A stretch of DNA of 64,000 bases from positions 1,720,001-1,784,000 of the forward strand of contig NZ_CP117229.1 of the NCBI RefSeq assembly GCF_028596125.1, written 5' to 3'. Positions 1-15,143 of the stretch are shown piece by piece; position 1 is the first letter of the stretch, and each line of letters opens with the position of its first letter. Source of the stretch: Listeria innocua (lineage in GTDB: Bacteria; Bacillota; Bacilli; Lactobacillales; Listeriaceae). The translations under genes and the position numbers were made by a program. Below the pieces are notes generated by a model. That model was not told where the DNA came from. It saw nothing but the letters and a program-made list of their open reading frames with translations, and searched no databases.

Positions 1-119
1 AATGCATTTGGAATGAAAAGCGGATAGCCATCAATCTTACCTACACCACTGCCGTCATGTGTTAAATCTTCAATAGTTAGTTCTACGGATTGGTTCTTTT
101 TTAAAAGGGATGCTTCCAA
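1..119 (-). CDS. 23S rRNA (uracil-5)-methyltransferase, TrmA/RlmCD family, N-terminal part only
   Basis: Only the first 39 or so codons are inside the window; the gene runs off the left edge. The reading begins at a TTG (117-119) about ten bases after a purine-rich GAGAGGGG ribosome-binding site at 130-138. The visible peptide (MEASLLKKNQSVELTIEDLT, then HDGSGVGKIDGYPLFIPNA) has the form of an N-terminal TRAM domain, the RNA-binding OB-fold that starts TrmA/RumA/RlmCD methyltransferases. Those enzymes methylate C5 of uridines in 23S rRNA or tRNA using SAM. The catalytic domain is not visible, so the exact target is unknown. It follows the 251-residue membrane protein gene by 23 bp and is probably cotranscribed with it. 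Confidence 0.75.
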   Translation of the reverse strand, partial: MEASLLKKNQSVELTIEDLTHDGSGVGKIDGYPLFIPNA

Positions 120-142
120 AGTCCCTTGCCCCTCTCTTTGCT

Positions 143-898
143 TTACTTAATAATGTATTCGATGCCGATTGGTTCTGTGATAGTTGCTTCTTTTTGGTCT
201 TTAAATATAAGCATCGTATTTTTTTGTAAAGTAAAATCATAAACAAATGATTTTGGATAAATCGTTACGTTTTTTTGAGTACTTAAATTTTTTGTATTGT
301 CATTTATAGTTATTTCATCGGGAATTTTATTGCTAAAAATAGCTGCAGCAACTTCTGCGTCCTTACTTGAATAAGTTGTTTCAAGTGTTAATTTAATATC
401 GCTTTTTTTAGTTGATTCTGCTTTTATAGCTTTTTGACCTGTTTCGATTGTTCGTTCGCCGCTTTTAATTTCGTAATTAGCAAACTTTTTTTGGACGGTC
501 GTTGTTGGATAACGATATTTTGTATTAGTAATATATTCCGAAACTTTTTTCGCTTCAATGCGAAGACGATATGCCTTCATTCCGTCATAACGACTATTAG
601 AAGCTGCTAATTTATTTAAAATTTCTGGATTAGTTGTTGCTATGATTAAATCGCCGTTTTTAGCGATTGTTGCTTCAGTACTTGGAGATGGGATAGATAG
701 AAATACATTATCCTCTAAGGGAATTTGCATTTGGTCGTTTATCCACACTTTATTACTTTCAATTAATTCTGATTTACTGACTGTCGGCGCTTGTTCTTCG
801 GCATCAACCTGCCAAAAGAAAAATATAGCCGCTGCGATAGCAATGATAAGGATAACTATTACCATAATGAATTTTTTTAATACATATCCACTCGTCAT
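143..898 (-). CDS. Uncharacterised membrane-anchored protein (251 aa)
   Basis: I do not recognise the family. The protein has a short cytoplasmic start, one strong hydrophobic segment at about residues 10-29 (rich in Ile, Val, Ala and Phe), then a hydrophilic Lys/Thr/Ser-rich extracellular part of about 220 residues. There is no lipobox cysteine, so a bitopic or signal-anchor protein is likely. The C-terminal half alternates polar and aliphatic residues, suggesting a beta-rich domain. ATG at 896-898 is preceded by GAGGTG, and a good sigma-A promoter lies at 932-960. The gene ends 23 bp before the start of the RNA methyltransferase gene, suggesting cotranscription but not a shared function. 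Confidence 0.75.
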   Translation of the reverse strand: MTSGYVLKKFIMVIVILIIAIAAAIFFFWQVDAEEQAPTVSKSELIESNKVWINDQMQIPLEDNVFLSIPSPSTEATIAKNGDLIIATTNPEILNKLAASNSRYDGMKAYRLRIEAKKVSEYITNTKYRYPTTTVQKKFANYEIKSGERTIETGQKAIKAESTKKSDIKLTLETTYSSKDAEVAAAIFSNKIPDEITINDNTKNLSTQKNVTIYPKSFVYDFTLQKNTMLIFKDQKEATITEPIGIEYIIK

Positions 899-931
899 AT
901 CGCATTCACCTCATTTCTTGTCAAGATACCT

Positions 932-960
932 ATTATACTTGTTTTGCGCAAATAAGACAA
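932..960 (-). promoter_or_regulatory. Sigma-A promoter for the 251-aa membrane protein gene
   Basis: On the minus strand a -35 element TTGTCT (955-960) is separated by exactly 17 bp from a perfect -10 TATAAT (932-937), about 35 bp before the start codon. Confidence 0.6.
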
Positions 961-1019
961 ATATCTAACAATAATTACATCCTTTTTACTATGTTGCAGT
1001 TAGGACATTTAGGCTAAAG

Positions 1020-1048
1020 AAAAAAACTACCAAGCTGGGCAGTTTTTA
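1020..1048 (-). terminator. Intrinsic terminator after the lipid kinase gene
   Basis: The minus-strand transcript forms an eight-pair stem (arms 1024-1031 and 1038-1045, including one G-U pair) followed by a run of U. It overlaps the stop codon of the lipid kinase gene. Confidence 0.65.
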
Positions 1049-1978
1049 GCTATTTTCTTTTATAAATAAATCGGTTGCTGGAATATCATCTACACTCGCA
1101 AAAAATTCAATATGCTGTTTTAAATTGCGGAATTCCATCGGGGTTTCGCCACCAAGTTCTCCGTCAAGGTTAATAAGCATCTTGTCTTCAGAGTGTACGC
1201 TTACTTTTTCTGATTTTACATAAATAACGTTTGGTTCTTTAATATGATCTCCTCTAAGCGCCAAAGTAACTAAGCGAATAAATTCTGCTAAATTCACTTT
1301 TTTGACGATGATGAGCGAAAACTTACCATCATCTAACTTGGCATCAGGAGCAATTTTTTCAAAGCCTCCAATAGAATTGGTTAAACCTAAAAGAAAAAAC
1401 ATTACTTCCCCTTCAAAGACACCTTGATCATATTCTACTTTTACTTTGGTAGCTTTTAAGGAAGGGAGCATTTCAATTCCTTTTAAGTAATAAGCTAATT
1501 GTCCAAGCATTGTTTTTAATCTGCTTGGGACATCATACGTGAGCTCTGTAAGCCTACCCCCACCACCAATATTAATAAAATAAGTATCATTTGCTTTACC
1601 TATATCCATTGCTACACTTTGACCAGCTGCTATAATCTTCGTTGCTTTTATCACGTCTCTAGGAACATGTAAGGCTCTTGCAAAATCATTGGTTGTCCCG
1701 GTTGGAATAATCCCTACTTTTGGTCGATAAGGTTGTTCTGCAATCCCATTAATAACTTCATTAATGGTACCATCTCCGCCTGCTGCAACGACTAAATCAT
1801 ATCGATCTCTTACAGCTTCTTCTGCTGCGTGCTTGGCGTCACCTGGCTCTGCAGTTGTGGCATGTGCAGATGTTACATAACCTGCTTGCTCTAATATCGA
1901 AAGGACATCTGCGAGATTTTTCTTGATAATCTCTCTTCCAGATGTGGGATTATAAATAACTCGAGCGTGTTTTTGCAT
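1046..1978 (-). CDS. dgkB: Diacylglycerol kinase / lipid kinase (DgkB, YegS family)
   Basis: Soluble diacylglycerol kinase that phosphorylates diacylglycerol to phosphatidic acid, returning to phospholipid synthesis the diacylglycerol released during lipoteichoic acid polymerisation (family knowledge). Visible motifs are an N-terminal VIYNPTSG, the nucleotide-binding GGDGT at residues 67-71, and TGTTNDFA at 93-100, with a C-terminal beta-sandwich-like half. A longer reading from a GTG at 1999 is possible, but the AAGGAGAGG ribosome-binding site lies inside it and is well placed for the ATG at 1976-1978, giving 310 aa. It lies just downstream of gatB, separated by a hairpin terminator at 2080-2112. 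Confidence 0.88.
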   Translation of the reverse strand: MQKHARVIYNPTSGREIIKKNLADVLSILEQAGYVTSAHATTAEPGDAKHAAEEAVRDRYDLVVAAGGDGTINEVINGIAEQPYRPKVGIIPTGTTNDFARALHVPRDVIKATKIIAAGQSVAMDIGKANDTYFINIGGGGRLTELTYDVPSRLKTMLGQLAYYLKGIEMLPSLKATKVKVEYDQGVFEGEVMFFLLGLTNSIGGFEKIAPDAKLDDGKFSLIIVKKVNLAEFIRLVTLALRGDHIKEPNVIYVKSEKVSVHSEDKMLINLDGELGGETPMEFRNLKQHIEFFASVDDIPATDLFIKENS

Positions 1979-2079
1979 TATGTTCGTCCTCTCCTTCACT
2001 CAAACAGCGTTGTTCAAAAGAAAAGCGCGTTTTGACACATGATAGTAACATTATAGCAAATTTCGCTATAAATTCCTAA

Positions 2080-2112
2080 TAAATAAAGCAGTGAAGCGAA
2101 ATGCCTCACTGC
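2080..2112 (-). terminator. Intrinsic terminator after gatB
   Basis: The minus strand carries GCAGTGAGGC (2103-2112), a five-base loop and GCTTCACTGC (2088-2097), pairing nearly perfectly, followed by a T-rich tract. It closes the gatCAB operon. Confidence 0.7.
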
Positions 2113-2119
2113 CTAAAAA

Positions 2120-3550
2120 TTAACGTTTGTTCATTTCTTCTAGTAAAATTTTATTAACCATTGGTGGGTTTGCTTGGCCTTTTGTTGCTTTCATAACTTG
2201 GCCTACAAGGAAACCAACTGCACGATCTTTCCCATTTTTGTAATCGATAATAGATTGTTCGTTGTTATCTAAAATTTCTCCAATGATAGTACGTAAAGCT
2301 CCTTCATCGGAAATTTGAACAAGTCCTTTATCTTTTACAACTTGCTCTGCATCGCCACCGTTTTGTGCTAATTCACGGAAAACTTTTTTGGCGATTTTAG
2401 AGGAAATAGTTCCAGCTTCGATTAATTTAATCATTCCTGCTAGATTTTCTGGTGTTAATCCTGTGTCGTGAAGTTCTTTTTGTTCTGCATTTAAGTAAGC
2501 AGAAACTTCACCCATCAGCCAGTTAGATGCTTGTTTAGCGTCTGCTCCAGCTGCAAGAGTTGCTTCAAAGAAATCAGACATTTCTTTTGTAAGCGTAAGA
2601 ACCATCGCATCGTATGCTGGTAAACCAAGATCATTGATATAACGGATTTGACGTTTGTCTGGAAGTTCTGGAATTTCAGCGCGAATGCGTTCTTTCCAAG
2701 CATCATCAATAAATAGATCTACTAAGTCTGGCTCTGGGAAATAACGATAATCATCCGAACCTTCTTTGATACGCATCAAGGAAGTTTTACCAGTTGCTTC
2801 TTCAAAACGACGAGTTTCTTGTTCGATAATGCCGCCAGACTTAAGTACTTCTGCTTGGCGTTTTTCTTCGTATTCAATCCCTTTACGCACATTGTTGAAG
2901 GAGTTTAGGTTTTTAAGTTCTGTTTTCACGCCAAATTCTTCTTGCCCGATTGGACGAATAGAAATGTTGGCATCACAGCGCATCGAACCTTCTTCCATTT
3001 TCACATCGGATACGCCAGTGTATTGAATGATAGATTTTAATTTTTCTAAGTACGCATAAGCTTCTTCTGCAGAACGAATATCTGGTTCTGAAACGATTTC
3101 GATGAGTGGTGTTCCTTGACGGTTAATATCCACTAAAGAATAACCGTGCGATGTATGCGTATTTTTCCCTGCATCTTCTTCCAAATGAAGACGAGTGATG
3201 CCGATTTTTTTCTTTTTACCCCCAACTTCGATTTCAATCCAGCCATGTTCGCCAATTGGTTTATCGAATTGAGAAATTTGGTATGCTTTCGGGTTATCAG
3301 GATAAAAATAGTTTTTACGGTCAAATTTTGTATGCTCAGCAATTTCGCAGTTAATCGCCATTGCAGCTTTCATACCATATTCGACAGCACGTTTATTTAA
3401 AACTGGTAAAACACCTGGCATTCCTAGATCTACTACGGTTGTATTTGTATTTGGTTCTGCTCCAAAATGAGCTGGCGCAGAAGAAAATATTTTTGAATTG
3501 GTTTTTAACTCTACGTGAACCTCAAGTCCAATAACTGTTTCAAAATTCAT
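2120..3550 (-). CDS. gatB: Aspartyl/glutamyl-tRNA(Asn/Gln) amidotransferase subunit B
   Basis: GatB binds mischarged Glu-tRNA(Gln) or Asp-tRNA(Asn), activates the carboxylate with ATP and accepts ammonia channelled from GatA. The 476-residue length is normal for the family. The start [15 protein letters not shown] and the following segment with KIFSSAP and the [10 protein letters not shown] stretch are diagnostic of the GatB cradle domain. The C-terminal region (about 330-476) has the helical and YqeY-like tail that contacts tRNA, ending with conserved [10 protein letters not shown] and QANP segments. It is the last gene of gatC-gatA-gatB and starts 11 bp after gatA. Confidence 0.97.
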   Translation of the reverse strand: MNFETVIGLEVHVELKTNSKIFSSAPAHFGAEPNTNTTVVDLGMPGVLPVLNKRAVEYGMKAAMAINCEIAEHTKFDRKNYFYPDNPKAYQISQFDKPIGEHGWIEIEVGGKKKKIGITRLHLEEDAGKNTHTSHGYSLVDINRQGTPLIEIVSEPDIRSAEEAYAYLEKLKSIIQYTGVSDVKMEEGSMRCDANISIRPIGQEEFGVKTELKNLNSFNNVRKGIEYEEKRQAEVLKSGGIIEQETRRFEEATGKTSLMRIKEGSDDYRYFPEPDLVDLFIDDAWKERIRAEIPELPDKRQIRYINDLGLPAYDAMVLTLTKEMSDFFEATLAAGADAKQASNWLMGEVSAYLNAEQKELHDTGLTPENLAGMIKLIEAGTISSKIAKKVFRELAQNGGDAEQVVKDKGLVQISDEGALRTIIGEILDNNEQSIIDYKNGKDRAVGFLVGQVMKATKGQANPPMVNKILLEEMNKR

Positions 3551-3561
3551 TGCTACGCCTC

Positions 3562-5013
3562 CTATAAGTTTGGTTTTTCTTTATGGAATGTTGTTTCTTG
3601 TTCAAATGCGTGCGCTACTTTGTATAGTAAAGATTCTTCAAAGTAATTACCGATAATTTGTAATCCTACCGGTAATCCTTCTGAAAATCCACAAGGAACA
3701 GAAATAGCTGGTACGCCTGCTAAGTTAATTGGAACAGTTAAAATATCATTGGAATACATTGTAATTGGATCATTAATCATCCCGTCAATTTTAAATGCTG
3801 TTGTCGGGGAACTAGGTCCGATAATAACATCGTAGTTTTTAAACACGTCAACAAAATCTTGTTTAATTAACGTACGTGCTTGTTGTGCTTTTTTGTAGTA
3901 AGCATCGTAATAACCAGAACTTAATGCGTATGTTCCAAGCATAATACGACGTTTTACTTCATCACCAAAGCCTTCAGAACGTGTTTTTGTATAAAGTTCT
4001 TCTAAAGTAGTCGCGTTTGGAGAACGGTATCCGTAACGAACGCCGTCAAAACGAGAAAGGTTAGAAGAAGCTTCACTGGATGCTAAAATGTAATAACTTG
4101 CTACACCGTATTCAGAATGAGGTAAAGAAACTTCATCCCAAGTAGCGCCAAGTTTTTCGAGTGTTTTAAGTGCATCTAACACAGCTTGTTTGACACCAGA
4201 ATCCACGCCTTCACCAAGGTATTCTTTTGGAACACCGATGCGTAAGCCTTTAATATCACCTGTTAAGCTATCTGAGAAACGTTCTACTGGTTGGTTAATC
4301 GATGTAGAATCATTTGCATCTAAACCAGAAATCGCTTCTAATAAATAAGCATTATCTTCTACATTTTTTGTAATTGGGCCGATTTGGTCTAAAGAAGACG
4401 CAAAGGCAATTAAACCAAAACGAGATACACGGCCATATGTAGGTTTCATTCCGACTACCCCACAAAAAGCTGCTGGTTGGCGAATCGATCCACCAGTGTC
4501 ACTACCAAGCGAGAATAATACTTCGCCTGCTGCAACTGCGGATGCGCTACCACCTGAAGATCCACCAGGAACTCTTGATAAATCCCATGGATTATGTGTT
4601 TTATGGAAGTAAGATGTTTCTGTAGAAGAACCCATCGCGAATTCATCCATATTTAATTTTCCGATATTAATCGTTTGCGCGTTTTTTAATTTAGAAACAA
4701 CCGTCGCATCATAAATTGGATCGAAGTTTTCTAAAATTTTACTTGCTGCTGTTGTACGTAAGTTTTTAGTTACGATATTATCTTTAATACCGATAGGAAG
4801 ACCAGCCAGCATATTGTTCGGATCAATACCTGCATCACCAAGCTCTTCTGCTACACCAAGAGCTGTTTCTTTGTTTAAAGTAATAAATGAACCGACTTTA
4901 TCCTCTACTGCTTCAATACGGTTAAATGATTCTGTTACTAAATCAAAAGGTGTGATTTCTTTTTTTACTAATTTATCATGTAATTCTTTTACTGAAAAAT
5001 CAAATAAGCCCAA
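3562..5013 (-). CDS. gatA: Glutamyl-tRNA(Gln) amidotransferase subunit A
   Basis: The glutaminase subunit, of the amidase-signature family, releases ammonia from glutamine for GatB. The Ser-cisSer-Lys triad is visible: Lys77 in GIKDNI, Ser152 in the GGSSGGSAS glycine/serine-rich signature and Ser176 in [11 protein letters not shown]. Length is 483 aa, as usual. It sits between gatC (23 bp upstream) and gatB (11 bp downstream), so the three subunits are made from one mRNA. The presence of GatCAB fits an organism that makes Gln-tRNA(Gln) by transamidation. Confidence 0.97.
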   Translation of the reverse strand: MGLFDFSVKELHDKLVKKEITPFDLVTESFNRIEAVEDKVGSFITLNKETALGVAEELGDAGIDPNNMLAGLPIGIKDNIVTKNLRTTAASKILENFDPIYDATVVSKLKNAQTINIGKLNMDEFAMGSSTETSYFHKTHNPWDLSRVPGGSSGGSASAVAAGEVLFSLGSDTGGSIRQPAAFCGVVGMKPTYGRVSRFGLIAFASSLDQIGPITKNVEDNAYLLEAISGLDANDSTSINQPVERFSDSLTGDIKGLRIGVPKEYLGEGVDSGVKQAVLDALKTLEKLGATWDEVSLPHSEYGVASYYILASSEASSNLSRFDGVRYGYRSPNATTLEELYTKTRSEGFGDEVKRRIMLGTYALSSGYYDAYYKKAQQARTLIKQDFVDVFKNYDVIIGPSSPTTAFKIDGMINDPITMYSNDILTVPINLAGVPAISVPCGFSEGLPVGLQIIGNYFEESLLYKVAHAFEQETTFHKEKPNL

Positions 5014-5036
5014 AATATTTTCCCTCCTTAGCGTGT

Positions 5037-5330
5037 TTATTGTTCCATTATTGTTGGTACTTTGAACATGCCGTCTTGTTGATCCGGCGCATTTTTCAGT
5101 ACTTCTTTACGATCAAGGCCTTTCGTTGCTACGTCTTCACGTAACACATTCGATACATCGATTGCATGGCTTGTTGGCTCTACATTGTTTGTATCTAGTG
5201 TATTTAATTGCTCCACTAGCTCAATAATTTTACCAAGCTGACCAGCAAAAGCAGTTGCTTCTGTTTCTGATACTTCTAGTTTGGCAAGATTTGCTACTTT
5301 TTCTACTGTTTCTTTGGATATATTTGACAA
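5037..5330 (-). CDS. gatC: Glutamyl-tRNA(Gln) amidotransferase subunit C
   Basis: Small 97-residue subunit that wraps around GatA and stabilises the GatA-GatB complex. The sequence has the usual N-terminal helix pair (residues about 4-45) followed by an extended tail with LREDV and the conserved C-terminal F-V-P segment. The start is a TTG (5328-5330), eight bases after a strong AAGGAGG. It is the first gene of the gatCAB operon. A -10-like TATAAT occurs on the minus strand at 5416-5421 without a convincing -35, so the promoter is uncertain. Confidence 0.95.
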   Translation of the reverse strand: MSNISKETVEKVANLAKLEVSETEATAFAGQLGKIIELVEQLNTLDTNNVEPTSHAIDVSNVLREDVATKGLDRKEVLKNAPDQQDGMFKVPTIMEQ

Positions 5331-5453
5331 AATGCCATCCTCCTTTTTAGTGGTACTTTCTATGCGGTAGTGCTTCCCGCCTTGCTAAATGGGAAGAACT
5401 GTCCTCTCCTGCATAATTATACAACAGGAAAGAACAATTCGCATTGTTTTTTA

Positions 5454-10806
<5,353 letters not shown>

Positions 10807-10864
10807 TCTCCTATACACCACCATACAAACATTTGTTCTTATTTTATCATACTACACTTTATAA

Positions 10865-11542
10865 TCAAACCGTTTTCTCCATAAAAATAGTTGCGGTTTC
10901 TAGTGCTTTTTCTAAATCCTCATAAATAATATTGCCCACAATAATCGTATCCGCGTACTTCGCCATTTCAGCAGCTTGTTCTTTGGAACGGATTCCGCCA
11001 CCATACCAAAACTCAGTGTCGCTTAAAACTTCACTTACTTTTCTTACTGCTTCTGGATCGCCGTACATCCCGCTATATTCGACATAAAAAATCGGCAGAC
11101 GAAATATATTCTCTGCTAATCGCGCATAAGCAATAATATCTTCATCCGTTAAGTCTGTTTTCGCTTCTGTTAACTGGGCAACTTTTGCGTCTTTATTTAA
11201 AATAACATAACCTTCTGATGTGATTCGCTTCCAAGGAATAAAGTCCCCTAGTTCCTTGATTAACTCTTTGTGTAAACCATGCGTCCATTTACTATTTTCC
11301 GTATTTAATACGACTGGAATTAAAAAATGTTCTGCTTCCGGTAAAATCATGGATTCATCGCTTACTTCAAGGAAAATCGGCAAATCTGTTTCAGCTAATA
11401 ATTCATACAGATTTTCGACTGCTTCTATTTCTAAATTATCTGTCCCACCAATGATAAATCCATCGGTTCCAGAATGAATGAGCTTTGTGACACTATTACG
11501 AGGTAAATTCTTTGCTGGGTCTAACTTGAATAAATGCTTCAT
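10865..11542 (-). CDS. pcrB: Heptaprenylglyceryl phosphate synthase PcrB
   Basis: TIM-barrel prenyltransferase of the GGGP-synthase family. In Firmicutes it joins heptaprenyl diphosphate to sn-glycerol-1-phosphate, giving an archaea-like ether lipid precursor (family knowledge). The 225-residue sequence begins MKHLFKLDPAKNLP and has the active-site segments HSGTDGFIIGGTDN near residues 27-40, FYVEYSGMYG and YGGGIRSKEQA, the latter phosphate-binding loop near the C-terminus. ATG at 11540-11542 follows GGAGG by five bases. It is the first gene of the pcrB-pcrA-ligA-camS operon. Confidence 0.94.
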   Translation of the reverse strand: MKHLFKLDPAKNLPRNSVTKLIHSGTDGFIIGGTDNLEIEAVENLYELLAETDLPIFLEVSDESMILPEAEHFLIPVVLNTENSKWTHGLHKELIKELGDFIPWKRITSEGYVILNKDAKVAQLTEAKTDLTDEDIIAYARLAENIFRLPIFYVEYSGMYGDPEAVRKVSEVLSDTEFWYGGGIRSKEQAAEMAKYADTIIVGNIIYEDLEKALETATIFMEKTV

Positions 11543-11575
11543 ATGCTCCTCCAATTCTCTATAATGGGATATCTT

Positions 11576-11584
11576 ATTATAGCA
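11576..11584 (-). promoter_or_regulatory. Extended -10 promoter for pcrB-pcrA-ligA-camS
   Basis: The minus strand reads TGC-TATAAT, an extended -10 (TGnTATAAT), about 34 bp before pcrB. No good -35 is visible. Confidence 0.45.
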
Positions 11585-11655
11585 TTAGTTACATTTCATC
11601 GCACCCTTACAATAGGAAATTTTAACTTTTTTTAAGCTTTTTTTACGACTTCTTG

Positions 11656-11684
11656 TTGGGATAGCTTTTATTTTATGGTATGAT
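11656..11684 (+). promoter_or_regulatory. Probable promoter of the SNF-family transporter gene
   Basis: TTGGGA (11656-11661), a 17-bp spacer and TATGAT (11679-11684), upstream of the 11750 start codon. It is divergent from the pcrB promoter. Confidence 0.4.
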
Positions 11685-11749
11685 GAGGAAAATTTGATTT
11701 TATTATGACTTCTAGAGTATTGACATAGAAAAAAGGAAATGGGGATATT

Positions 11750-13105
11750 ATGCAAGAAAACAGAGAAGAATGGGGCTCAAAAGTCGGATTTATTTTAGCA
11801 TCCGCTGGGTCCGCAATAGGAATTGGCGCGATTTGGAAACTGCCTTATGTGGCTGCAACTGCAGGAGGTGGCGCATTTTTCTTATTGTTTTTAGTTTTAA
11901 CCTTACTTGTAGTCATGCCACTTTTGATTGCTGAGTTTGTTATTGGACGAGGTTCTGGTGGGGATGCGGTTCAAGCTTATAAAACGCTCGCACCTGGAAC
12001 GAAATGGAACTTAATTGGAAAATTAGGCGTAGTTGGCGCAAGTATTTTATTTTCATTTTATAGTGTCGTTGGCGGTTGGATTATTACTTATTTAATTAAA
12101 ACGCTCACTGGTGGAATTGCCGGTGAAAACCAAGCGACTTTACTCCATGATTTTCAAGTGACGACAGCCAACCCATGGATTTCGGTTGGTGCGACAATTT
12201 TCTTTATTTTACTCAATGTGATCGTTATTAGCCGCGGAGTTGTTAGCGGAATTGAAAAAATGAGCAAGTTTATGATGCCCGCGCTTTTTATTTTATTTAT
12301 AGTGTTAATTATCAGGTCCTTGACATTACCAGGCGCAATGGAAGGTGTCGCATTTTTCTTACGACCAGATTTTAGTCATTTTACTGCTCAAACAGTCCTT
12401 ATTACACTCGGTCAGGCGTTCTTTTCACTCAGTGTGGGGATTTCGGTGATGGTTACGTATAGTTCTTATTTGAACAAATCGACTAGTTTACCTCAGTCAG
12501 CGATTTCAGTTTCGCTTATGAATGTGTTTGTTTCATTACTTGCTGGGTTAGCTATTTTTCCAGCGGCATTTTCGTTTAACATTACGCCAGATGCAGGTCC
12601 GGGGTTATTGTTTGTTATTTTGCCCTCGATATTTAATCAAATGCCGTTTGGGATGTTGTTCTTTATTATTTTCTTAATTTTATTCTTATTCGCCGCGCTA
12701 ACGTCTAGCTTCTCCATGCTTGAAGCAACAGTTGCTCCGCTGATGAATGCGGGTGTTAATCGTAAAAAAGCGAGTCTTTGGATGGGGCTTGTGATTGTGT
12801 TAATGGCAATTCCAAGTGCACTTAGTTTCGGTGTTTGGAGCGATGTTCAGATTTTTGGACTAAGTATTTTTGATGCTGCCGATTATCTTGTGTCGAATAT
12901 TATCTTGCCAGTTGGTGCTTTATTTATCGCTATTTTTGTTGGTTACCGATTACCTCGTGAATTACTTTTAAAAGAATTTACCACGAGCAGCCATTTTGGC
13001 AAAAAGGTTTTTATTATTTGGCTCTTTCTCATTAAATATATTGCACCAATTGCGATTATTTTTGTCTTTCTCTCCGCAACTGGTTTAATTGATTTTCTGT
13101 TTTAA
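11750..13105 (+). CDS. Sodium-dependent transporter, neurotransmitter:sodium symporter (SNF) family
   Basis: A 451-residue integral membrane protein of the LeuT-like NSS family that couples Na+ entry to uptake of amino acids or related solutes. The N-terminal signature is clear: WGSKVGFILASAGSAIGIGAIWKLPY at residues 8-33, with the unwound TM1 Gly-rich stretch that binds Na+ and substrate. About eleven hydrophobic segments follow, as in short bacterial members. Start ATG has AAAAGGAAATGGGG upstream. It is monocistronic, followed by a bidirectional terminator at 13107-13147. The substrate cannot be told from sequence. Confidence 0.9.
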   Translation: MQENREEWGSKVGFILASAGSAIGIGAIWKLPYVAATAGGGAFFLLFLVLTLLVVMPLLIAEFVIGRGSGGDAVQAYKTLAPGTKWNLIGKLGVVGASILFSFYSVVGGWIITYLIKTLTGGIAGENQATLLHDFQVTTANPWISVGATIFFILLNVIVISRGVVSGIEKMSKFMMPALFILFIVLIIRSLTLPGAMEGVAFFLRPDFSHFTAQTVLITLGQAFFSLSVGISVMVTYSSYLNKSTSLPQSAISVSLMNVFVSLLAGLAIFPAAFSFNITPDAGPGLLFVILPSIFNQMPFGMLFFIIFLILFLFAALTSSFSMLEATVAPLMNAGVNRKKASLWMGLVIVLMAIPSALSFGVWSDVQIFGLSIFDAADYLVSNIILPVGALFIAIFVGYRLPRELLLKEFTTSSHFGKKVFIIWLFLIKYIAPIAIIFVFLSATGLIDFLF

Positions 13106-13106
13106 C

Positions 13107-13147
13107 AAAAAAAGCAATCCGCTAATTTCTTAGCGAGATTGCTTTTA
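13107..13147. terminator. Bidirectional terminator between the transporter and the 84-aa gene
   Basis: AAAAGCAATC-GCTAA pairs with TTAGC-GATTGCTTTT around a short loop, with A-runs on the left and T-runs on the right, so it can end both converging transcripts. Confidence 0.8.
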
Positions 13148-13402
13148 TTATATTGCCATCAGTACGATACTTGTCACACAAATCAGGATTCCACTTAGGC
13201 CAATCGCCGTTCCAATTGCTCGTTTTTCTCTAACATTAGCAAGCGTCGTGAAAATAAAACAAATAATAAAGACCCAGTGCCACAGTAAAGAAAAATCAAG
13301 CCCAGTTCCAGTGGAAATCATATTAATCACAAAATAAATAACTGCAAGAGCAAGAATAGAGATGATTACAATCTGATAGGTTTTACTATTAAACTTTTTC
13401 AA
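13148..13402 (-). CDS. Small three-helix membrane protein (84 aa), unknown
   Basis: I do not recognise a named family. The protein starts MKKFNSKTYQ and has three hydrophobic segments: about residues 10-29, 38-54 and 63-83, the last reaching the C-terminus. Between the second and third is a short basic loop (VREKRA). It lies 18 bp downstream of the YerC-like regulator gene and shares its direction, so the two are probably cotranscribed, and it ends at the bidirectional hairpin. The composition suggests a small integral membrane protein, but no function can be inferred. Confidence 0.7.
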   Translation of the reverse strand: MKKFNSKTYQIVIISILALAVIYFVINMISTGTGLDFSLLWHWVFIICFIFTTLANVREKRAIGTAIGLSGILICVTSIVLMAI

Positions 13403-13420
13403 TATTAATCCCTACCAATC

Positions 13421-13717
13421 TTATTCTGGCTTTGTCATTCTTGAAAATACGACATCGTACATATCATTGCCATAATGAAGTGAACGTTTTACACGTGAAA
13501 TTGTTGCTGTACTTGCACCTGTCTCAGATTCAATCACATTATACGTTTTTCCATCATGAAGCATTTTTGCTACTTGGAAACGTTGAGCCATGGATTGTAT
13601 TTCGTTCACAGTACAAACATCATCAAAAAAAGCATAACATTCTTCTAAATTCTCGAGCGTTAAAATCCCTTGGAAGAATTCATCCAATCCTTGTCCACGC
13701 AACTTCTCTATTTGCAT
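13421..13717 (-). CDS. TrpR/YerC-YecD family DNA-binding protein
   Basis: A 98-residue all-helical protein of the TrpR-related YerC/YecD family. The helix-turn-helix is in the C-terminal half: MAQRFQVAKMLHDG (turn) followed by TYNVIESETGASTATISRVKRSL, the recognition helix containing STATISRVKR. In Bacillus the equivalent gene, yerC, sits near pcrB-pcrA-ligA, and here it is only about 2 kb from the same operon. GGAGGT is six bases before ATG at 13715-13717; longer readings starting at 13756 lack a ribosome-binding site. Target genes are unknown. Confidence 0.88.
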   Translation of the reverse strand: MQIEKLRGQGLDEFFQGILTLENLEECYAFFDDVCTVNEIQSMAQRFQVAKMLHDGKTYNVIESETGASTATISRVKRSLHYGNDMYDVVFSRMTKPE

Positions 13718-13810
13718 ATCTTTACCTCCAAATAATCTCATATATCCTACTTTCATATTTTAACGTACCAACGCGTAAAACACAAACGTTTCTCTTTACG
13801 AAATAAACAA

Positions 13811-13853
13811 AAAAAGTACTATCCAAGCAATTTGCTTAAAGATAGTACTTTTT
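13811..13853 (-). terminator. Terminator of the purine operon
   Basis: A 13-bp perfect stem (13811-13823 with 13841-13853, AAAAAGTACTATC and its complement) lies directly after the purD stop codon. The loop itself can pair further (AAGCA with TGCTT). The A-run on the plus strand becomes the U-tract of the minus-strand transcript. Confidence 0.85.
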
Positions 13854-13854
13854 A

Positions 13855-15117
<1,263 letters not shown>

Positions 15118-15143
15118 TTAATGACACGTCCTTTTTATGAGGA

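Noticed and set aside
2049-2072. Palindrome TTATAGC...GCTATAA upstream of the lipid kinase gene as an operator
   Set aside because: It overlaps a -10-like TATAAT and is AT-rich; without a matching -35 or a known binding motif the evidence is too thin.
5416-5451. A short hairpin AACAAT/ATTGTT after camS as a terminator
   Set aside because: Only six AT-rich pairs and no solid U-tract; it also lies where the gatC -10 may be.
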